Source: Candidatus Krumholzibacteriota bacterium (GTDB lineage Bacteria; Krumholzibacteriota; Krumholzibacteriia; JAJRXK01). Taken from it: a stretch of 55,787 nucleotides of DNA. The notes below the pieces were generated by a model that worked only from the letters and a program-made list of their open reading frames with translations, did no database searches and was not told where the DNA came from. Location of the stretch: the NCBI GenBank assembly GCA_024276305.1, contig JAJRXK010000068.1, positions 1 through 55,787 on the forward strand, in the 5' to 3' direction. The position numbers and the translations under genes were made by a program. Below, in pieces: positions 16,127-25,354 of the stretch (its first letter is position 1; each line of letters starts with the position of its first letter).

Positions 16127-17332
16127 TTGGTTCAACGAGTGTTGAAATTCGGAGGATCTTCGCTCGCCGACACCGACCGCATCGACGCGGCCGCGGCCAG
16201 GATCCAGGAGGTTCTCGCGGCGGGGGTACGCCCCATCGTGGTGGTCTCCGCCATGCACGGAATCACCAGCCGGCTCCTGGCCCTCTCCCGTCGCTTGCGT
16301 CCCAGCGCCTCCGGCCCCGAACTCGACCGTCTCCTGGCCACCGGGGAGATGCAGGTCGCGGCCCTCCTCGCCCTGGCCCTGCACCAACGCGGTGTGGTGG
16401 CGCGGTCCTTCGACGGGGGCGAGGCGGGGATCACCACCGACGACTGCCACGGACGGGCCCGGATTCTGAGGGTCGATCCCTCCTCCCTCGCAGACTCCCT
16501 CGATCGAGGAGAGGTTCCGGTGGTGGCCGGGTTCCAAGGAGTGAATTCCTGCGGGCAGGTGACCACCCTGGGCCGAGGAGGTGCGGACATCACCGCCATG
16601 GCCCTCGGCCGTGCGCACCAGGCAGATCAGGTGGTCATCTTTCGCGACCGCGAAGGGGTGCACAGCACCGATCCCAAACTGTTGGCCCTGACCTACCGAC
16701 TCGACCGTCTGATCTACGACGAGCTCATCGACCTGGCCGAAGCGGGAACTCCGATCGTCCATCCCCAAGCCCTCGAAATGGCTCGGGCGCACCGACAACG
16801 GGTCGTGGTCCGAGGTCTCACCGAGGGTTCCGACGCGACGGTGGTCGGCGACGAGAGCTGCGTCCAGAATCTGCCGGTGTGGAGCGTTTCGCTCAGCGAT
16901 CCAGTGGCCCTCATCTCCGCCGACTCCTTCCCCCACGACGTGCCGGTCCTCGCCGGCCTTCTCAACCTCCTCGAATCCACGGATCTGCCGGTGGACGCTT
17001 GCTTCCAGGCTACGGACTCCGATTCGGGTCTCTGTCTCGCGGTGACCGTACCCGACGAAGAGGCCAACAACATCCGGCAACAACTCGAAGACTTCCTCCA
17101 CGACCAGCCGCGGGTCCGGGTCGCCGTCGAACGACGGCGCCAACGAGTGGCACTGGTGGGCAAAGGGGTGGCGAGTCGAAAGGTGGAGATGGCCGTCGAG
17201 AGAGTCGAACAGCGGCTCGGTCCCCCCATGGGAACCTACCGGGGCCCACACCATCGCGGCTTCATCGTTCCACAGTCGGTGGGAGGAAGCTGGCTCGCCT
17301 CATTGCACCAAGAACTCATTCATCCCGCTTGA
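16127..17332 (+). CDS. Aspartate kinase with C-terminal ACT region
   Basis: A protein of about 401 residues phosphorylating aspartate, the first step to lysine, threonine and methionine. The N-terminal signature is LKFGGSSLAD. The kinase domain shows VVSAMHGIT, LLATGEMQVAALLALAL, FQGVNSCGQVTTLGRGGAD and FRDREGVHSTDP. The last ~130 residues are compatible with tandem ACT domains that sense end products. The start is TTG 16127 because GAGGAG lies 6 bases upstream and the protein then begins one residue before VQRVLKFGGSS, as expected. Its 3' end overlaps the convergent rhomboid gene by 13 bases. Confidence 0.93.
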   Translation: MVQRVLKFGGSSLADTDRIDAAAARIQEVLAAGVRPIVVVSAMHGITSRLLALSRRLRPSASGPELDRLLATGEMQVAALLALALHQRGVVARSFDGGEAGITTDDCHGRARILRVDPSSLADSLDRGEVPVVAGFQGVNSCGQVTTLGRGGADITAMALGRAHQADQVVIFRDREGVHSTDPKLLALTYRLDRLIYDELIDLAEAGTPIVHPQALEMARAHRQRVVVRGLTEGSDATVVGDESCVQNLPVWSVSLSDPVALISADSFPHDVPVLAGLLNLLESTDLPVDACFQATDSDSGLCLAVTVPDEEANNIRQQLEDFLHDQPRVRVAVERRRQRVALVGKGVASRKVEMAVERVEQRLGPPMGTYRGPHHRGFIVPQSVGGSWLASLHQELIHPA

Positions 17333-18573
17333 ACCGGCCGACCGACGGGCCTGCGAAGCGGCGCAGACCGAAGCCTTTCGACTTCCTGCTCGAGCAGAGG
17401 CCGAAGCGCACTCTCGGGAAAGGCTTGGACTGTCTCCTCCAAGATTTCCAGAGCCCGTCCACGTTGGTCGTGGCGAGTGGCCAGCAGCGTCGCCGCTCTC
17501 GCCATGGCATGGTCTGCCCTTCCGCAGTGGCGATGGAAGCGTGCGTAGTCGAGGTGTGCAGTCGCCGCCTCCACCGGACGTCCGAGCTTCTCCAACCAGA
17601 ATGCGATGTGTCGCTGGGCTTCGGCGGACAGATGGAAGACTTGATTCGAACGACGTCCCTCGAGGTAGAGATCGCAGGCGGTCTCGATGTCCTCTTCCCT
17701 CACCAGGCCCTCGACTTCCTCTCGCATGAGGCGAAGAGCTCGTCCACGGTCGCCTTGCATCTCCAGAGCCCGGACGAGTTCGACCCTGGCCCGCCGGTCG
17801 TGCGGACACTCCTGGAGGTATTGGTCGAGCAAACCGACCGCGGCATGGAAGTTCCCCTGTTCGCGGGCCCGGTCGGCCCCGTAGACCATCCGATCCAGAC
17901 GAGCTCTCGCCGGCATCCGCAGGCTCAGGGCCAGGAAACACCCCATGACCAATCCGCCGAGATGAGCACCATAGGCCGTGCCCGCCCCCGATCCCTGAAC
18001 CCAGTAGAGCACCACCTGCAGGAGCACCCAGAGCAACAGTCCCACCACTGCCGGCAGGCGAACCACGCCGGTGCGATTGACACCCTGCAGAGGTAGGAAG
18101 GCCCAGTATGCCAATCGGATTCCGGCGTAGGGAAAGCGCAGCAGAAAGAATCCCAACAGGCCACTGATCGCTCCGCTCGCTCCCACAACCCCCATCCATC
18201 CCAACTGAGGAGATGTGTGCAGGACCAGAGCTCCCTGGACCAGGTTTCCGAGATATCCCGTGCCCAGGAAGACCACCAGCAGGCCCACTCGGCCCACCGC
18301 CTTCTCCAGTGCGGGAGCGAAGACGATGAAATAGACCAGGTTTCCGATCAGATGAGCCCACCCGCCATGGAGGAAGATCGCAGTCAAGGGGTGGAGCAGA
18401 TCCGTCTGCGCCGGCCGATAGGCATAGGAGAACCAACGCACATCGAGCCAGCCGCGCAGTGGCACGCTCAGCACGAAGATCGCAGTCATGAGCACCGCCA
18501 GAGAGAGACTCATCCAGGGGATCCGCGGACGCGGGACGTCGACGCCGATGGGGTAGTAGTAGAAGAAGTACAT
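17320..18573 (-). CDS. Rhomboid-family intramembrane protease with C-terminal TPR-like domain
   Basis: A 417-residue protein. The first ~225 residues form a six-helix rhomboid domain. The N-terminal MYFFYYYPIGVDVPR is typical of one bacterial rhomboid subgroup. The loop motif HGGWAHLIGNLVYF, the catalytic Ser in GASGAISGLLG and the catalytic His in GAHLGGLVMG are intact. The remaining ~190 residues are soluble, helical and TPR-like (for example REQGNFHAAVGLLDQYLQEC). It should cleave transmembrane substrates in the inner membrane, with the TPR part perhaps binding partners. The ribosome binding site at ATG 18573 is poor. It is convergent with aspartate kinase. Confidence 0.92.
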   Translation of the reverse strand: MYFFYYYPIGVDVPRPRIPWMSLSLAVLMTAIFVLSVPLRGWLDVRWFSYAYRPAQTDLLHPLTAIFLHGGWAHLIGNLVYFIVFAPALEKAVGRVGLLVVFLGTGYLGNLVQGALVLHTSPQLGWMGVVGASGAISGLLGFFLLRFPYAGIRLAYWAFLPLQGVNRTGVVRLPAVVGLLLWVLLQVVLYWVQGSGAGTAYGAHLGGLVMGCFLALSLRMPARARLDRMVYGADRAREQGNFHAAVGLLDQYLQECPHDRRARVELVRALEMQGDRGRALRLMREEVEGLVREEDIETACDLYLEGRRSNQVFHLSAEAQRHIAFWLEKLGRPVEAATAHLDYARFHRHCGRADHAMARAATLLATRHDQRGRALEILEETVQAFPESALRPLLEQEVERLRSAPLRRPVGRPVQAG

Positions 18574-18680
18574 GGCCTCGTCCGAGGGAGAAGAGGGTCT
18601 CTCTCAGACTTCCTGCGCAAAGCACGTTCCAACCAAAGCCGGCGGCGCTCGGATTCGGCGCGGAGGGCGACGGGGAAGCC

Positions 18681-19517
18681 TCAGACCTCCGTGGGAGCGA
18701 CGATCCCCGCCCAGAGCGACGGACCCAGAGCAGGGCTACCCTCCCACGGCCGCCGGACTGCGCAGAGTCGCCCGGAGAGTAGGGTGTTTTTTCCCAACTC
18801 CTCCTCTTTGACCTGTCCACTGCAGTGGAGAATCCGTCCCCCTCCCACCCACAGGGCGACGTGATCGACCGGATCCGAAAAGAAGAGCAGATCCCCCACC
18901 TTCCACTGGTCGGCACGGGTTTCGATCGATGGGCCGACCTCGAGCTGATCCCGGGAGTCTCGCGGCAGAGCTCGACCCAGAAGGGCGTAGAGATATTGGA
19001 CGAAGCCGCTGCAGTCGAAGCCCAGAGGCGAACGGCCTCCCCACCGGTAGGGCGTTCCGACCAACATCTGCCCGTATCTCCGGAGCTCAGAGGGAGAGGT
19101 CTCCGTCCCGAAGTCCATCCTCTCGAAGTCCTCGATCCAACCCTCCGTCCCCCAGGTGGTTCGGACGAGACATCTCCCCGGGCGCAGGGGACCTTCTTCC
19201 TCCGGCTCGAGCAGGGGGAGGCCCAAGATCAGAGGCCCCGCCGAGCGATGATCCGAGAACCACAGGGTCCCCAGAGGGCGAGAGTAACGGCCGATCACCC
19301 GGCCCGGATGAGAGGGCCACGGCACGCAATTCCAATCGTGGATCCAACCGCAGTAACCGTCTTCCGAACGGATTCGCAGCCAGTTTCCATCGCGGCCCAG
19401 AACTTCCAGCCGCTCTCCAGCTCGGGCCTCGCTCACCATGGCTGCGGTGTGTCGCGGCTCCTCTCGCATGGGCTCGACAAGAGTCACCAATCCGCACCAT
19501 CGTTGGTCCGTCTTCAC
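18681..19517 (-). CDS. NlpC/P60 peptidase with SH3-like N-terminal region
   Basis: A 278-residue protein. The N-terminal half carries SH3-like segments (VLGRDGNWLRIRSEDGYCGWIHDWN, and a second around TTWGTEGWIED). The C-terminal half is an NlpC/P60 cysteine peptidase: catalytic Cys in FDCSGFVQY, His in PVDHVALWVGG and a third polar residue in ILHCSG. Related two-SH3 NlpC/P60 proteins cleave between D-gamma-glutamyl and diamino acids of muropeptides. No clear signal peptide is visible, so a cytoplasmic muropeptide-recycling role is possible. GTG 19517 directly follows the GWxTD gene stop (TGAGTG), with GGAGG 5 bases upstream. Confidence 0.9.
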   Translation of the reverse strand: MKTDQRWCGLVTLVEPMREEPRHTAAMVSEARAGERLEVLGRDGNWLRIRSEDGYCGWIHDWNCVPWPSHPGRVIGRYSRPLGTLWFSDHRSAGPLILGLPLLEPEEEGPLRPGRCLVRTTWGTEGWIEDFERMDFGTETSPSELRRYGQMLVGTPYRWGGRSPLGFDCSGFVQYLYALLGRALPRDSRDQLEVGPSIETRADQWKVGDLLFFSDPVDHVALWVGGGRILHCSGQVKEEELGKNTLLSGRLCAVRRPWEGSPALGPSLWAGIVAPTEV

Positions 19518-20855
19518 TCAGTCCTCCTCCCACCAGACGAGACGATAGTTCCCAGTCCCCGTCGAATCCTGGAAGTAGTAGACCAGGCCCACCTCGCGGT
19601 AGCGCCACACCTGGTAGCTGGCGAAGGAATCGTAGCGGGAGTTCCCCTCCTCGATGGAATCGGGAGCGCCCAGGCGAATGTAGACTCGTCCGCGGTCACT
19701 GAGGACTCCATCGCCGAAGCCGTCGACGAGCTTCTCCCTCACGTAGCGCACACGGTGGAAGTGCTCCACCAGAGCCTCGTTCACCGAGGTGGTCGGGTCG
19801 GGATCTCGGCGGTCCCAGAACTCCCACCATAGGCCATCCCGCTCGCTGACCTTCGCCGCTCGCAGCCTCGCGTATTCCTCGTCGGTGGCGATTTCCTTCA
19901 CCGGGATGAGTACGGACTTCCAAGACGCGTCATTCGTGAGGTCGAGACCGGCATTGACCAGAGTAGTGGAGACTTCCTTCGCTCCGTCCACCACCACGTC
20001 CAGGTCGTTGAGCCCATGGGCGAAGGCTCGAGTCGGCAAACGCAGGAGGACCGAAGTCACGTAGCCCTGTCGGCTCAGATCCAGATCTCGAACGAAACGG
20101 GCGGTGTCGGCCCCGGCCGGAGTCACCCGAAGATGGAGCGTGAAGATCGAGTCGGTGGAGTCCTCACGAAGGTCGAAGACCCGTACGAAGAGCCAGGGCT
20201 CTCCGGTGGAGACGTCGAAGCGACCGTCGGCCTGGCGGCGAAAGAGCTCTGGATCGGGCAGCGCTCGTCCCATCACCTCCACATCCGTGGGCATCGCCGT
20301 GAAGGCCTCTCGCTTGCGATAGAGCGCGAGCTCTCCGACCGTGAGCTTGCCGTCCCGGATGGAGCTGAGCCGCAGAGGGAGATCCCTCCGGGCGCGACGC
20401 GAACTCCGATCGATCTCCACGGTGACTTCGAGGTGCGGGGGACGCTCGGGGTCACGAGCCTCGAGATCCGCGAGGTCGAGGCTCATGGTGGTCCGGGCCA
20501 CTTTCGAGGCGCGGGTCGAAGCGTAGTCGGGCACCTCCACCCGGCCGGTCCACTCCCGGAGGTGGCGGGGCCCTCGAGAATCGACCTGCACGGCCCGAAT
20601 CCGGTAGGAACTCGCGTAGCCCTGAGCTTCGCGAAAAAAGACCAGATTTCGGTAGGGGATCGAGACGCTGAGGGTGGCCACGCTCTGTCCGCGATCTCCC
20701 ACTCCGGTGAGGGCTTCGGCCTCGAAGAAGGGCCTCTGCTCCTCGCGGGAGGGTCCCATTCCCCGGCCAAGAGCGGCGCAACCGCAGAGGGATCCCACCA
20801 GGATCGATCCCAGGCCTACCCAGGACACCATGAGTGCCGCGGCGCTTCGCTTCAC
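19518..20855 (-). CDS. GWxTD-domain lipoprotein
   Basis: A 445-residue protein with a lipoprotein-type signal (VGSLCGC, lipidated Cys about residue 26). A beta-rich middle part follows. The C-terminal ~100 residues match the GWxTD domain: EFWDRRDPDPTTSVNEA, then VLSDRGRVYIRLGAPDSIE and VWRYREVGLVYYFQD. The name-giving motif is degenerate here (GVLSD). GWxTD proteins occur in diderm phyla such as Acidobacteriota and FCB candidates; their function is unknown. The start is GTG 20855 with a weak ribosome binding site. A second GWxTD gene is at 25355-26845. Confidence 0.85.
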   Translation of the reverse strand: MKRSAAALMVSWVGLGSILVGSLCGCAALGRGMGPSREEQRPFFEAEALTGVGDRGQSVATLSVSIPYRNLVFFREAQGYASSYRIRAVQVDSRGPRHLREWTGRVEVPDYASTRASKVARTTMSLDLADLEARDPERPPHLEVTVEIDRSSRRARRDLPLRLSSIRDGKLTVGELALYRKREAFTAMPTDVEVMGRALPDPELFRRQADGRFDVSTGEPWLFVRVFDLREDSTDSIFTLHLRVTPAGADTARFVRDLDLSRQGYVTSVLLRLPTRAFAHGLNDLDVVVDGAKEVSTTLVNAGLDLTNDASWKSVLIPVKEIATDEEYARLRAAKVSERDGLWWEFWDRRDPDPTTSVNEALVEHFHRVRYVREKLVDGFGDGVLSDRGRVYIRLGAPDSIEEGNSRYDSFASYQVWRYREVGLVYYFQDSTGTGNYRLVWWEED

Positions 20856-20991
20856 ATTCCGCTACCGACTGGAGGGGTGGAGGCCGATCAGATCCGATCC
20901 GACCATCGCCTGTCGGCGGGCCGGAGTCCTCGGGCATGATGCGGCGAATGGCTGGCCGATGCAAGCGGTAGCGCGGGCCAGATCTCGGGCC

Positions 20992-22467
20992 TCAGAGCCC
21001 CCCTCCGACCGCGCGAGACAGCTGATTGCGCAATTTGAGAATGTTGATCTGCGCATCCACCAGATCACGTCGGGCCTGGGCCAGATTCACCTGGGCGGTG
21101 ATCACGTCGAGCGATGTGCCCGCGCCCACCCGGAAGCGCTCGGTCGCCAGCCGCAAGTCCTCTTGGGATTGTTCCACCGTGACCGACGACACCTCGTGGC
21201 TTTCGATGGCCTCGACCAAGTTGTTCCGCAACTGCACGATCTCGAGTTCCACATCGAGTTGCTTCTGCCGGAGGTCGTATTCCGCTTTCCGACGATTCGC
21301 CACCGCCCGACGCGTTTGGGCCTTGGTCTGGAATCGATCGAAGATATTCCACTGACCCTGGATCCCCCAGGTATAGGAAGTGTTCTCGGTCGCACCGAAT
21401 CGGAAAGGAGTCTCGGCCTTGTTGCGCGCGGTATTGGCGAAGACCTCGATGGAGGGCCAATAGCCCGCCCGCGCGGTGGTCACCGCGGCCCGACTCGCCT
21501 CCAGACTCAGCCGGGCCGCGGCCAGGTCTCGGCGTCGCTCCGTCGCCCGGGCGAGGAGAGCCTCCAGATCCGGCGCAATCTCGTGAGTAACCTCGTCCAT
21601 CTCCGCCTGGATCTCGAAGTGCCTCGCCTGGCGCAGTCCCATCGCATGGGCCAGAGCGGCGAAGGCATTGCGCTCGCCATTTCGTTCTCGCACGGTATCG
21701 AGTTTGGTCTGCTGATGTCGCACCTTCGCCTGCAAGACATCACTGCGCGTGCTGATCCCCAGCTCGAAGTAGGTCTGGGCCCGTTCCAATTCCTGACGCG
21801 CGAGTTCCTCGGCGTCGATGGCCACCTTCACCCGCTGCTTGGCGCCCACGAGGTCGAAGAAGGCATTGGTCACTTCCTCCCGGACCACCGTGGCCTGATA
21901 CTCCTCCGTGGCCACCGAGGCCGAAAGAGCGGCATTTGCCCGGTTGCGCTCCGAGAATCGCGAGAAGCCGCTGAACACCGTCCAGTTGGTCTGCAGGGTC
22001 TGCCCCGAAAAGGTCTGAAGAATCGTAGAATCTTCGGTGCGGCCGGGCACCGGAGCGGTGAAGGTCTGGAAGGCCTGCTGGCCTCCGATGGTCAGGGGCA
22101 GCGCATTGCCCGACGCGTCCTCGAAGACCACCGGGGCCGAGAAGCGGTCGAAGACGAGCTGATCCTTGTCCGTCCGCTCCTGCCGCTGCCAAAAGCCCGT
22201 GAGGTTCAGATTGGGCAGGAAGGCCCCCAACGCAGCTCTTCGATCGACGGCCGCACTGCGCGTGTCCTCTTCGAGGCGGCCCAGGAGGTTGGAACTCAAG
22301 GTGGCCACCCGCACGCACTGGTCGAGGGTCACCGGCGCGTCGGAATAGAGCTTCTGCATTTCGGGGTGAAGAGCTTCCAGGCGATCCGAGAGCTGCGCCT
22401 GGCTGGAGGTCGCCAGTGCTGCACTACTGATCAGCGACCACACAATGAGACGGCGAAATGAAACCAT
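20992..22467 (-). CDS. TolC-family outer-membrane efflux protein
   Basis: A 491-residue protein with a signal peptide (SLISSAALATSSQAQ). It has the long alternating helical repeats of TolC/OEP proteins, for example the duplicated patterns around LRNNLVEAIESHEVSSVTVEQSQ and AQVNLAQARRDLVDAQINIL. It would form the outer-membrane exit duct of a tripartite efflux pump or type I secretion system. No adaptor or inner-membrane pump gene is next to it, so its partners lie elsewhere. The ATG start has AGGA 6 bases upstream. It follows the tonB terminator. Confidence 0.93.
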   Translation of the reverse strand: MVSFRRLIVWSLISSAALATSSQAQLSDRLEALHPEMQKLYSDAPVTLDQCVRVATLSSNLLGRLEEDTRSAAVDRRAALGAFLPNLNLTGFWQRQERTDKDQLVFDRFSAPVVFEDASGNALPLTIGGQQAFQTFTAPVPGRTEDSTILQTFSGQTLQTNWTVFSGFSRFSERNRANAALSASVATEEYQATVVREEVTNAFFDLVGAKQRVKVAIDAEELARQELERAQTYFELGISTRSDVLQAKVRHQQTKLDTVRERNGERNAFAALAHAMGLRQARHFEIQAEMDEVTHEIAPDLEALLARATERRRDLAAARLSLEASRAAVTTARAGYWPSIEVFANTARNKAETPFRFGATENTSYTWGIQGQWNIFDRFQTKAQTRRAVANRRKAEYDLRQKQLDVELEIVQLRNNLVEAIESHEVSSVTVEQSQEDLRLATERFRVGAGTSLDVITAQVNLAQARRDLVDAQINILKLRNQLSRAVGGGL

Positions 22468-22597
22468 GCTGATTCCTCGTCGAGATCCATCGACGGGATC
22501 CCGCTAGAGATGAGGGAGGGCCGGGAGCCCCTGCTCCCCAGCCTGCCAACACTACGGTGAGAGGAGAAGCATGTTACAGACTTCGCCGACCGGCCAC

Positions 22598-22628
22598 AAA
22601 AAAGCCGAGGCCCGGTGAGACCTCGGCC
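22598..22628 (-). terminator. Intrinsic terminator after tonB
   Basis: On the minus strand GCCGAGG and CCTCGGC arms (22627-22621 and 22610-22604) close a 10-base loop and are followed by TTTTTT (22603-22598). It sits 23 bases past the tonB stop. The rest of 22468-22597 holds only a weak possible promoter for tolC (TTGTGG, 17 bases, TAACAT), which I do not count. Confidence 0.85.
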
Positions 22629-22651
22629 AAGAGAAGAGACCGACGATCGCT

Positions 22652-23320
22652 CTAGAAGAGGGTGAAGGTGTAGGGAAGGGTCACCCAGACCTCCACCGGG
22701 ACATCACGCTGCTTGCCCGGAGTGAAGACCACTCTTCTTGCCGCGGCCAGGGCCGCGCTGTCGAGAGCGCTGTGCACGCTCTGAGAGACCCGTGCGTCCT
22801 TCACCCGACCATCGGTCCCCACCAGCACATCGACCCGAACCGTTCCCTCCAGACCCGCCTCCCGGGCGAACTCCGAATACTGCGGAGGAAACCACTGCAC
22901 GATGGTCGGCTTGGTATCGAAGGCCACGAAGCCATTCCCCGATCCCCCGGCACCTCCGGTAGGGAGCGAGTTGAAGTCGGCAAAGTCCTCCACCAGGGTA
23001 TCCGCGATCTCGACGTCGTCCTCGACCTCGGCATCGGGAGCGGCCTCGATCGGCACCTGCGGTTTGGGCAGCTCTTCCGGAGGAGGCGGGATGTCCACCG
23101 CATCGGGAATGTCCATCACCTCGATGGTGTCTTCCTTCAGGGTGTAAGGAGTGATCACGAGCTCGGGACTGAAGAGAAACACCAGGGTGAAGATCACGAA
23201 GGACACCAGCAGAGCCCAACGCATGTATACGGGATAACGCGCCTTGAAACGGGCGTTCTCCGTCGCCAGGGCTGCGGCCCGCCACCCGGCCGTATCGGTT
23301 ACGTGCGTCGACCCGGACAT
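22652..23320 (-). CDS. tonB: TonB-family energy transducer
   Basis: A 222-residue protein with a cytoplasmic leader and one membrane anchor near residues 33-52 (ALLVSFVIFTLVFLF). A Pro-rich periplasmic linker (DIPPPPEELPKPQVPIEAAP) and a C-terminal TonB domain follow (residues ~140-222; REAGLEGTVRVDVLVGTDG, VFTPGKQRDVPVEVWVTLPY). It passes energy from ExbB/ExbD to TonB-dependent receptors; the receptor at 30695-33712 is an obvious client. AGGAGATCC precedes ATG 23320. It lies 7 bases after the second exbD. Confidence 0.94.
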   Translation of the reverse strand: MSGSTHVTDTAGWRAAALATENARFKARYPVYMRWALLVSFVIFTLVFLFSPELVITPYTLKEDTIEVMDIPDAVDIPPPPEELPKPQVPIEAAPDAEVEDDVEIADTLVEDFADFNSLPTGGAGGSGNGFVAFDTKPTIVQWFPPQYSEFAREAGLEGTVRVDVLVGTDGRVKDARVSQSVHSALDSAALAAARRVVFTPGKQRDVPVEVWVTLPYTFTLF

Positions 23321-23327
23321 GGATCTC

Positions 23328-23747
23328 CTAGTACTTGACTTGGCCGCTCTCGACCTTGTTGTTGAACGAGATGCGAACGGCGCTGACCTTCTTGAGTTCT
23401 TCCATGATGTCGTTCATCACTTCGTAATCCGTGTGAACGTCGGTCTCGAAAGCGACGATGTTACTGGGATTCTGCTTCATCTTGGTCACCATCAACTGCG
23501 CCACCTGGGGCGCCTGCATGAGAGCATCGTCGACCGAGATCCTCCCATTGGCATCGACGTAGACCCTGGAAATGTCGTCTCGCTTCACTTCCAGACCACT
23601 CTCCGCACGAGGCAATTCGACCGGCAAACCGTCCTCGGTCTTGAAGACCGTCGTCACCATGAAGAAGATGAGCAGAAGGAAGACAATGTCCCCCATCGAC
23701 GCGGTGGGAATCGAATTCGTTCCCTTGATGTTCTTCTCGAACTTCAT
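23328..23747 (-). CDS. exbD: ExbD/TolR-family protein (second copy)
   Basis: A 139-residue protein with one transmembrane helix carrying the conserved membrane Asp in SMGDIVFLLLIFFMV, followed by a periplasmic domain with the YVDANGRISVDD-type pattern. It should form the proton-conducting ring partner of ExbB. The start at 23747 (MKFEKNIKG) fits the family N-terminus. Two exbD genes in a row are common in FCB-type bacteria and probably make a mixed ExbD dimer. Confidence 0.94.
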   Translation of the reverse strand: MKFEKNIKGTNSIPTASMGDIVFLLLIFFMVTTVFKTEDGLPVELPRAESGLEVKRDDISRVYVDANGRISVDDALMQAPQVAQLMVTKMKQNPSNIVAFETDVHTDYEVMNDIMEELKKVSAVRISFNNKVESGQVKY

Positions 23748-23755
23748 CCTCGCCC

Positions 23756-24175
23756 CTACTCTTCCTTCATCTTGATCGAGACCTTGCGGCACTTGGCCAA
23801 ACGCACTTCGTCGAGCACCGCCGCAAACACGCCATAGTCGGACTTGGGATGATTGCTGAGCATCACGATGAGCTTGGGATTCTCCGCGAGCCGGCGCTCG
23901 AGCTCCCGCTGGATCGCATTCACCCGCATGGGCCGCCGATCGACAGTAATGATGTTGTTGTCGTCGATTTCGATATTGGTGACATCCGACTCCTTCACCT
24001 TGATCGAATCGTCTTGGTTTTCCTGGGCCGCGGGCAGGGCGAAGGGCATCCCGATATCCTGCTGGAAGACCGTGACCACCATGAAGTAGATGAGCAACAG
24101 GAAGACGATGTCCGAGATACTGGACATGTTCATCTCTTCCTGTGCTTTCGACACGCGCCGAATCTTGACGGCCAT
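23756..24175 (-). CDS. exbD: ExbD/TolR-family protein (first copy)
   Basis: A 139-residue ExbD with the membrane helix SISDIVFLLLIYFMVV carrying the conserved Asp. The periplasmic domain includes IIPVD-like and NPKLIVMLSNHPKSDYG segments. It differs clearly from the second copy, so this is an old duplication rather than a recent one. GAGAGGTGAG precedes the ATG. It lies between exbB and the second exbD with short gaps of 36 and 8 bases. Confidence 0.94.
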   Translation of the reverse strand: MAVKIRRVSKAQEEMNMSSISDIVFLLLIYFMVVTVFQQDIGMPFALPAAQENQDDSIKVKESDVTNIEIDDNNIITVDRRPMRVNAIQRELERRLAENPKLIVMLSNHPKSDYGVFAAVLDEVRLAKCRKVSIKMKEE

Positions 24176-24211
24176 CTCACCTCTCCCCGTCGGGGGCCCG
24201 AAGGCTGGAGT

Positions 24212-25075
24212 CTAGTTGCCTCCGAGCTGCGTCAGCTCCTCGACCAGTTCGGCCGAGGTCTCTTCCATCTCGATGATGAAGCGGTCGATGATCGAGAGGA
24301 AGGCACTGTGACCCAAGCTGGCCGGAATCGCGACCACCAGGCCGGTCGCGGTGGTGATCAGAGCCTCCGAGATCCCGCTGGCCACGAGCTTCGCATTCAC
24401 ATTGTCGGCATTGGCAATGGCCTCGAAGGCCCGGATCATTCCGGATACGGTCCCCAGAAAGCCGAGCAGCGGCGCCACATTGGCCACCGAGGCCAAGGCC
24501 ACGAGTCCCCGCTCGAGGAAGGCCATTTCGATGGTGCCCGAAGTCTCGATCGCCTTTTCCACCGCGGAGGCGCCGCGGTCGGCCCGCAACAGACCGCTGT
24601 GCAGAATGGCAGCAATGGGTCCCCGGGTCCGCTCACAGACCTGGGCGGCCTCGGTCACGCCCTCGGATCGGAGAGTGGTGATCACGCTGCCGATGAGACG
24701 ACGCGTGTTGGTGCGGGCCCGTGCGAGGGTGAACCCTCGCTCCAAGATGATCGCCAAGCCGACGATCGCCGCGGCCAACAGGAACCACATGAAGTTTCCA
24801 CCGGCGATGAAGAGCTGGCCCGCGCCGCTCTGCCCGATCATGGTGGTCTCCAACCAGCCCATGAGACCCTCGGCCGGCTCCTCGACCTTCACCAATTCGT
24901 CCACGGAATCGGAAGTGGACCAGGCCAGGGAGTCCGAGGTGTTCATGACGCCTTCGATGTTGAGTTCGTCATCGACCTGAACTTCGTCCTGCGCCATAGC
25001 CGGAGCAGTGAAGAGTGCCAGCAACGTCAGGATTCCGAAGAAGCGAGCGCTCTGAAACAGACCTTTGCGAGCCAT
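24212..25075 (-). CDS. exbB: ExbB/MotA/TolQ proton-channel family protein with signal peptide
   Basis: A 287-residue protein. Residues 1-28 are a signal peptide (LLALFTAPAMAQ), followed by an acidic periplasmic stretch of about 55 residues that E. coli ExbB lacks. The channel domain follows, with three membrane helices (FMWFLLAAAIVGLAIILERG; VANVAPLLGFLGTVSGMI; LITTATGLVVAIPASLGHS). The start at ATG 25075 is chosen because it gives a proper signal peptide. A strong promoter lies at 25242-25271. It works with the two ExbD and TonB downstream. Confidence 0.94.
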   Translation of the reverse strand: MARKGLFQSARFFGILTLLALFTAPAMAQDEVQVDDELNIEGVMNTSDSLAWSTSDSVDELVKVEEPAEGLMGWLETTMIGQSGAGQLFIAGGNFMWFLLAAAIVGLAIILERGFTLARARTNTRRLIGSVITTLRSEGVTEAAQVCERTRGPIAAILHSGLLRADRGASAVEKAIETSGTIEMAFLERGLVALASVANVAPLLGFLGTVSGMIRAFEAIANADNVNAKLVASGISEALITTATGLVVAIPASLGHSAFLSIIDRFIIEMEETSAELVEELTQLGGN

Positions 25076-25241
25076 GGCAGGTCTCGTCCTTTCGCGGGAA
25101 GAAAACCCGATCGCATCGCCGACCGGATGAAACGTACACACAGAGAGAGGGCCTGCGGGCCCTGGATTCTCCGTCAAGATCTCGCTCGAAAATGGCTCAG
25201 GATCGCCCCGAACGGTGCCGTTTCGAGCACAAACAGGCGGA

Positions 25242-25271
25242 AGTATAGCCACGGCCTTCGCGCAGTGTCAA
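25242..25271 (-). promoter_or_regulatory. Strong sigma70-type promoter for exbB-exbD-exbD-tonB
   Basis: On the minus strand TTGACA (25271-25266), 18-base spacer, TATACT (25247-25242). Transcription would begin near 25235, giving a leader of about 160 bases. The stretch 25272-25354, up to the stop of the upstream GWxTD gene, shows no clear terminator. Confidence 0.8.
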
Positions 25272-25354
25272 CCTCTGCCAGAACCTGGCCCAATTTAGGG
25301 GTAGAGACCATGGACCTGCAACCCCCAGGGGCAAGAAATTCCGCCTCGAGCCCC

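Noticed and set aside
19087-19702. Plus- and minus-strand shadow frames over the NlpC/P60 and GWxTD genes
   Set aside because: They overlap genes with clear catalytic or family motifs and show only Arg/Pro/Ser-rich composition with no start signals.
22468-22597. A promoter for tolC (TTGTGG, 17 bases, TAACAT)
   Set aside because: Both hexamers are weak matches and the -35 lies inside the terminator tail of tonB, so I do not list it as a feature.
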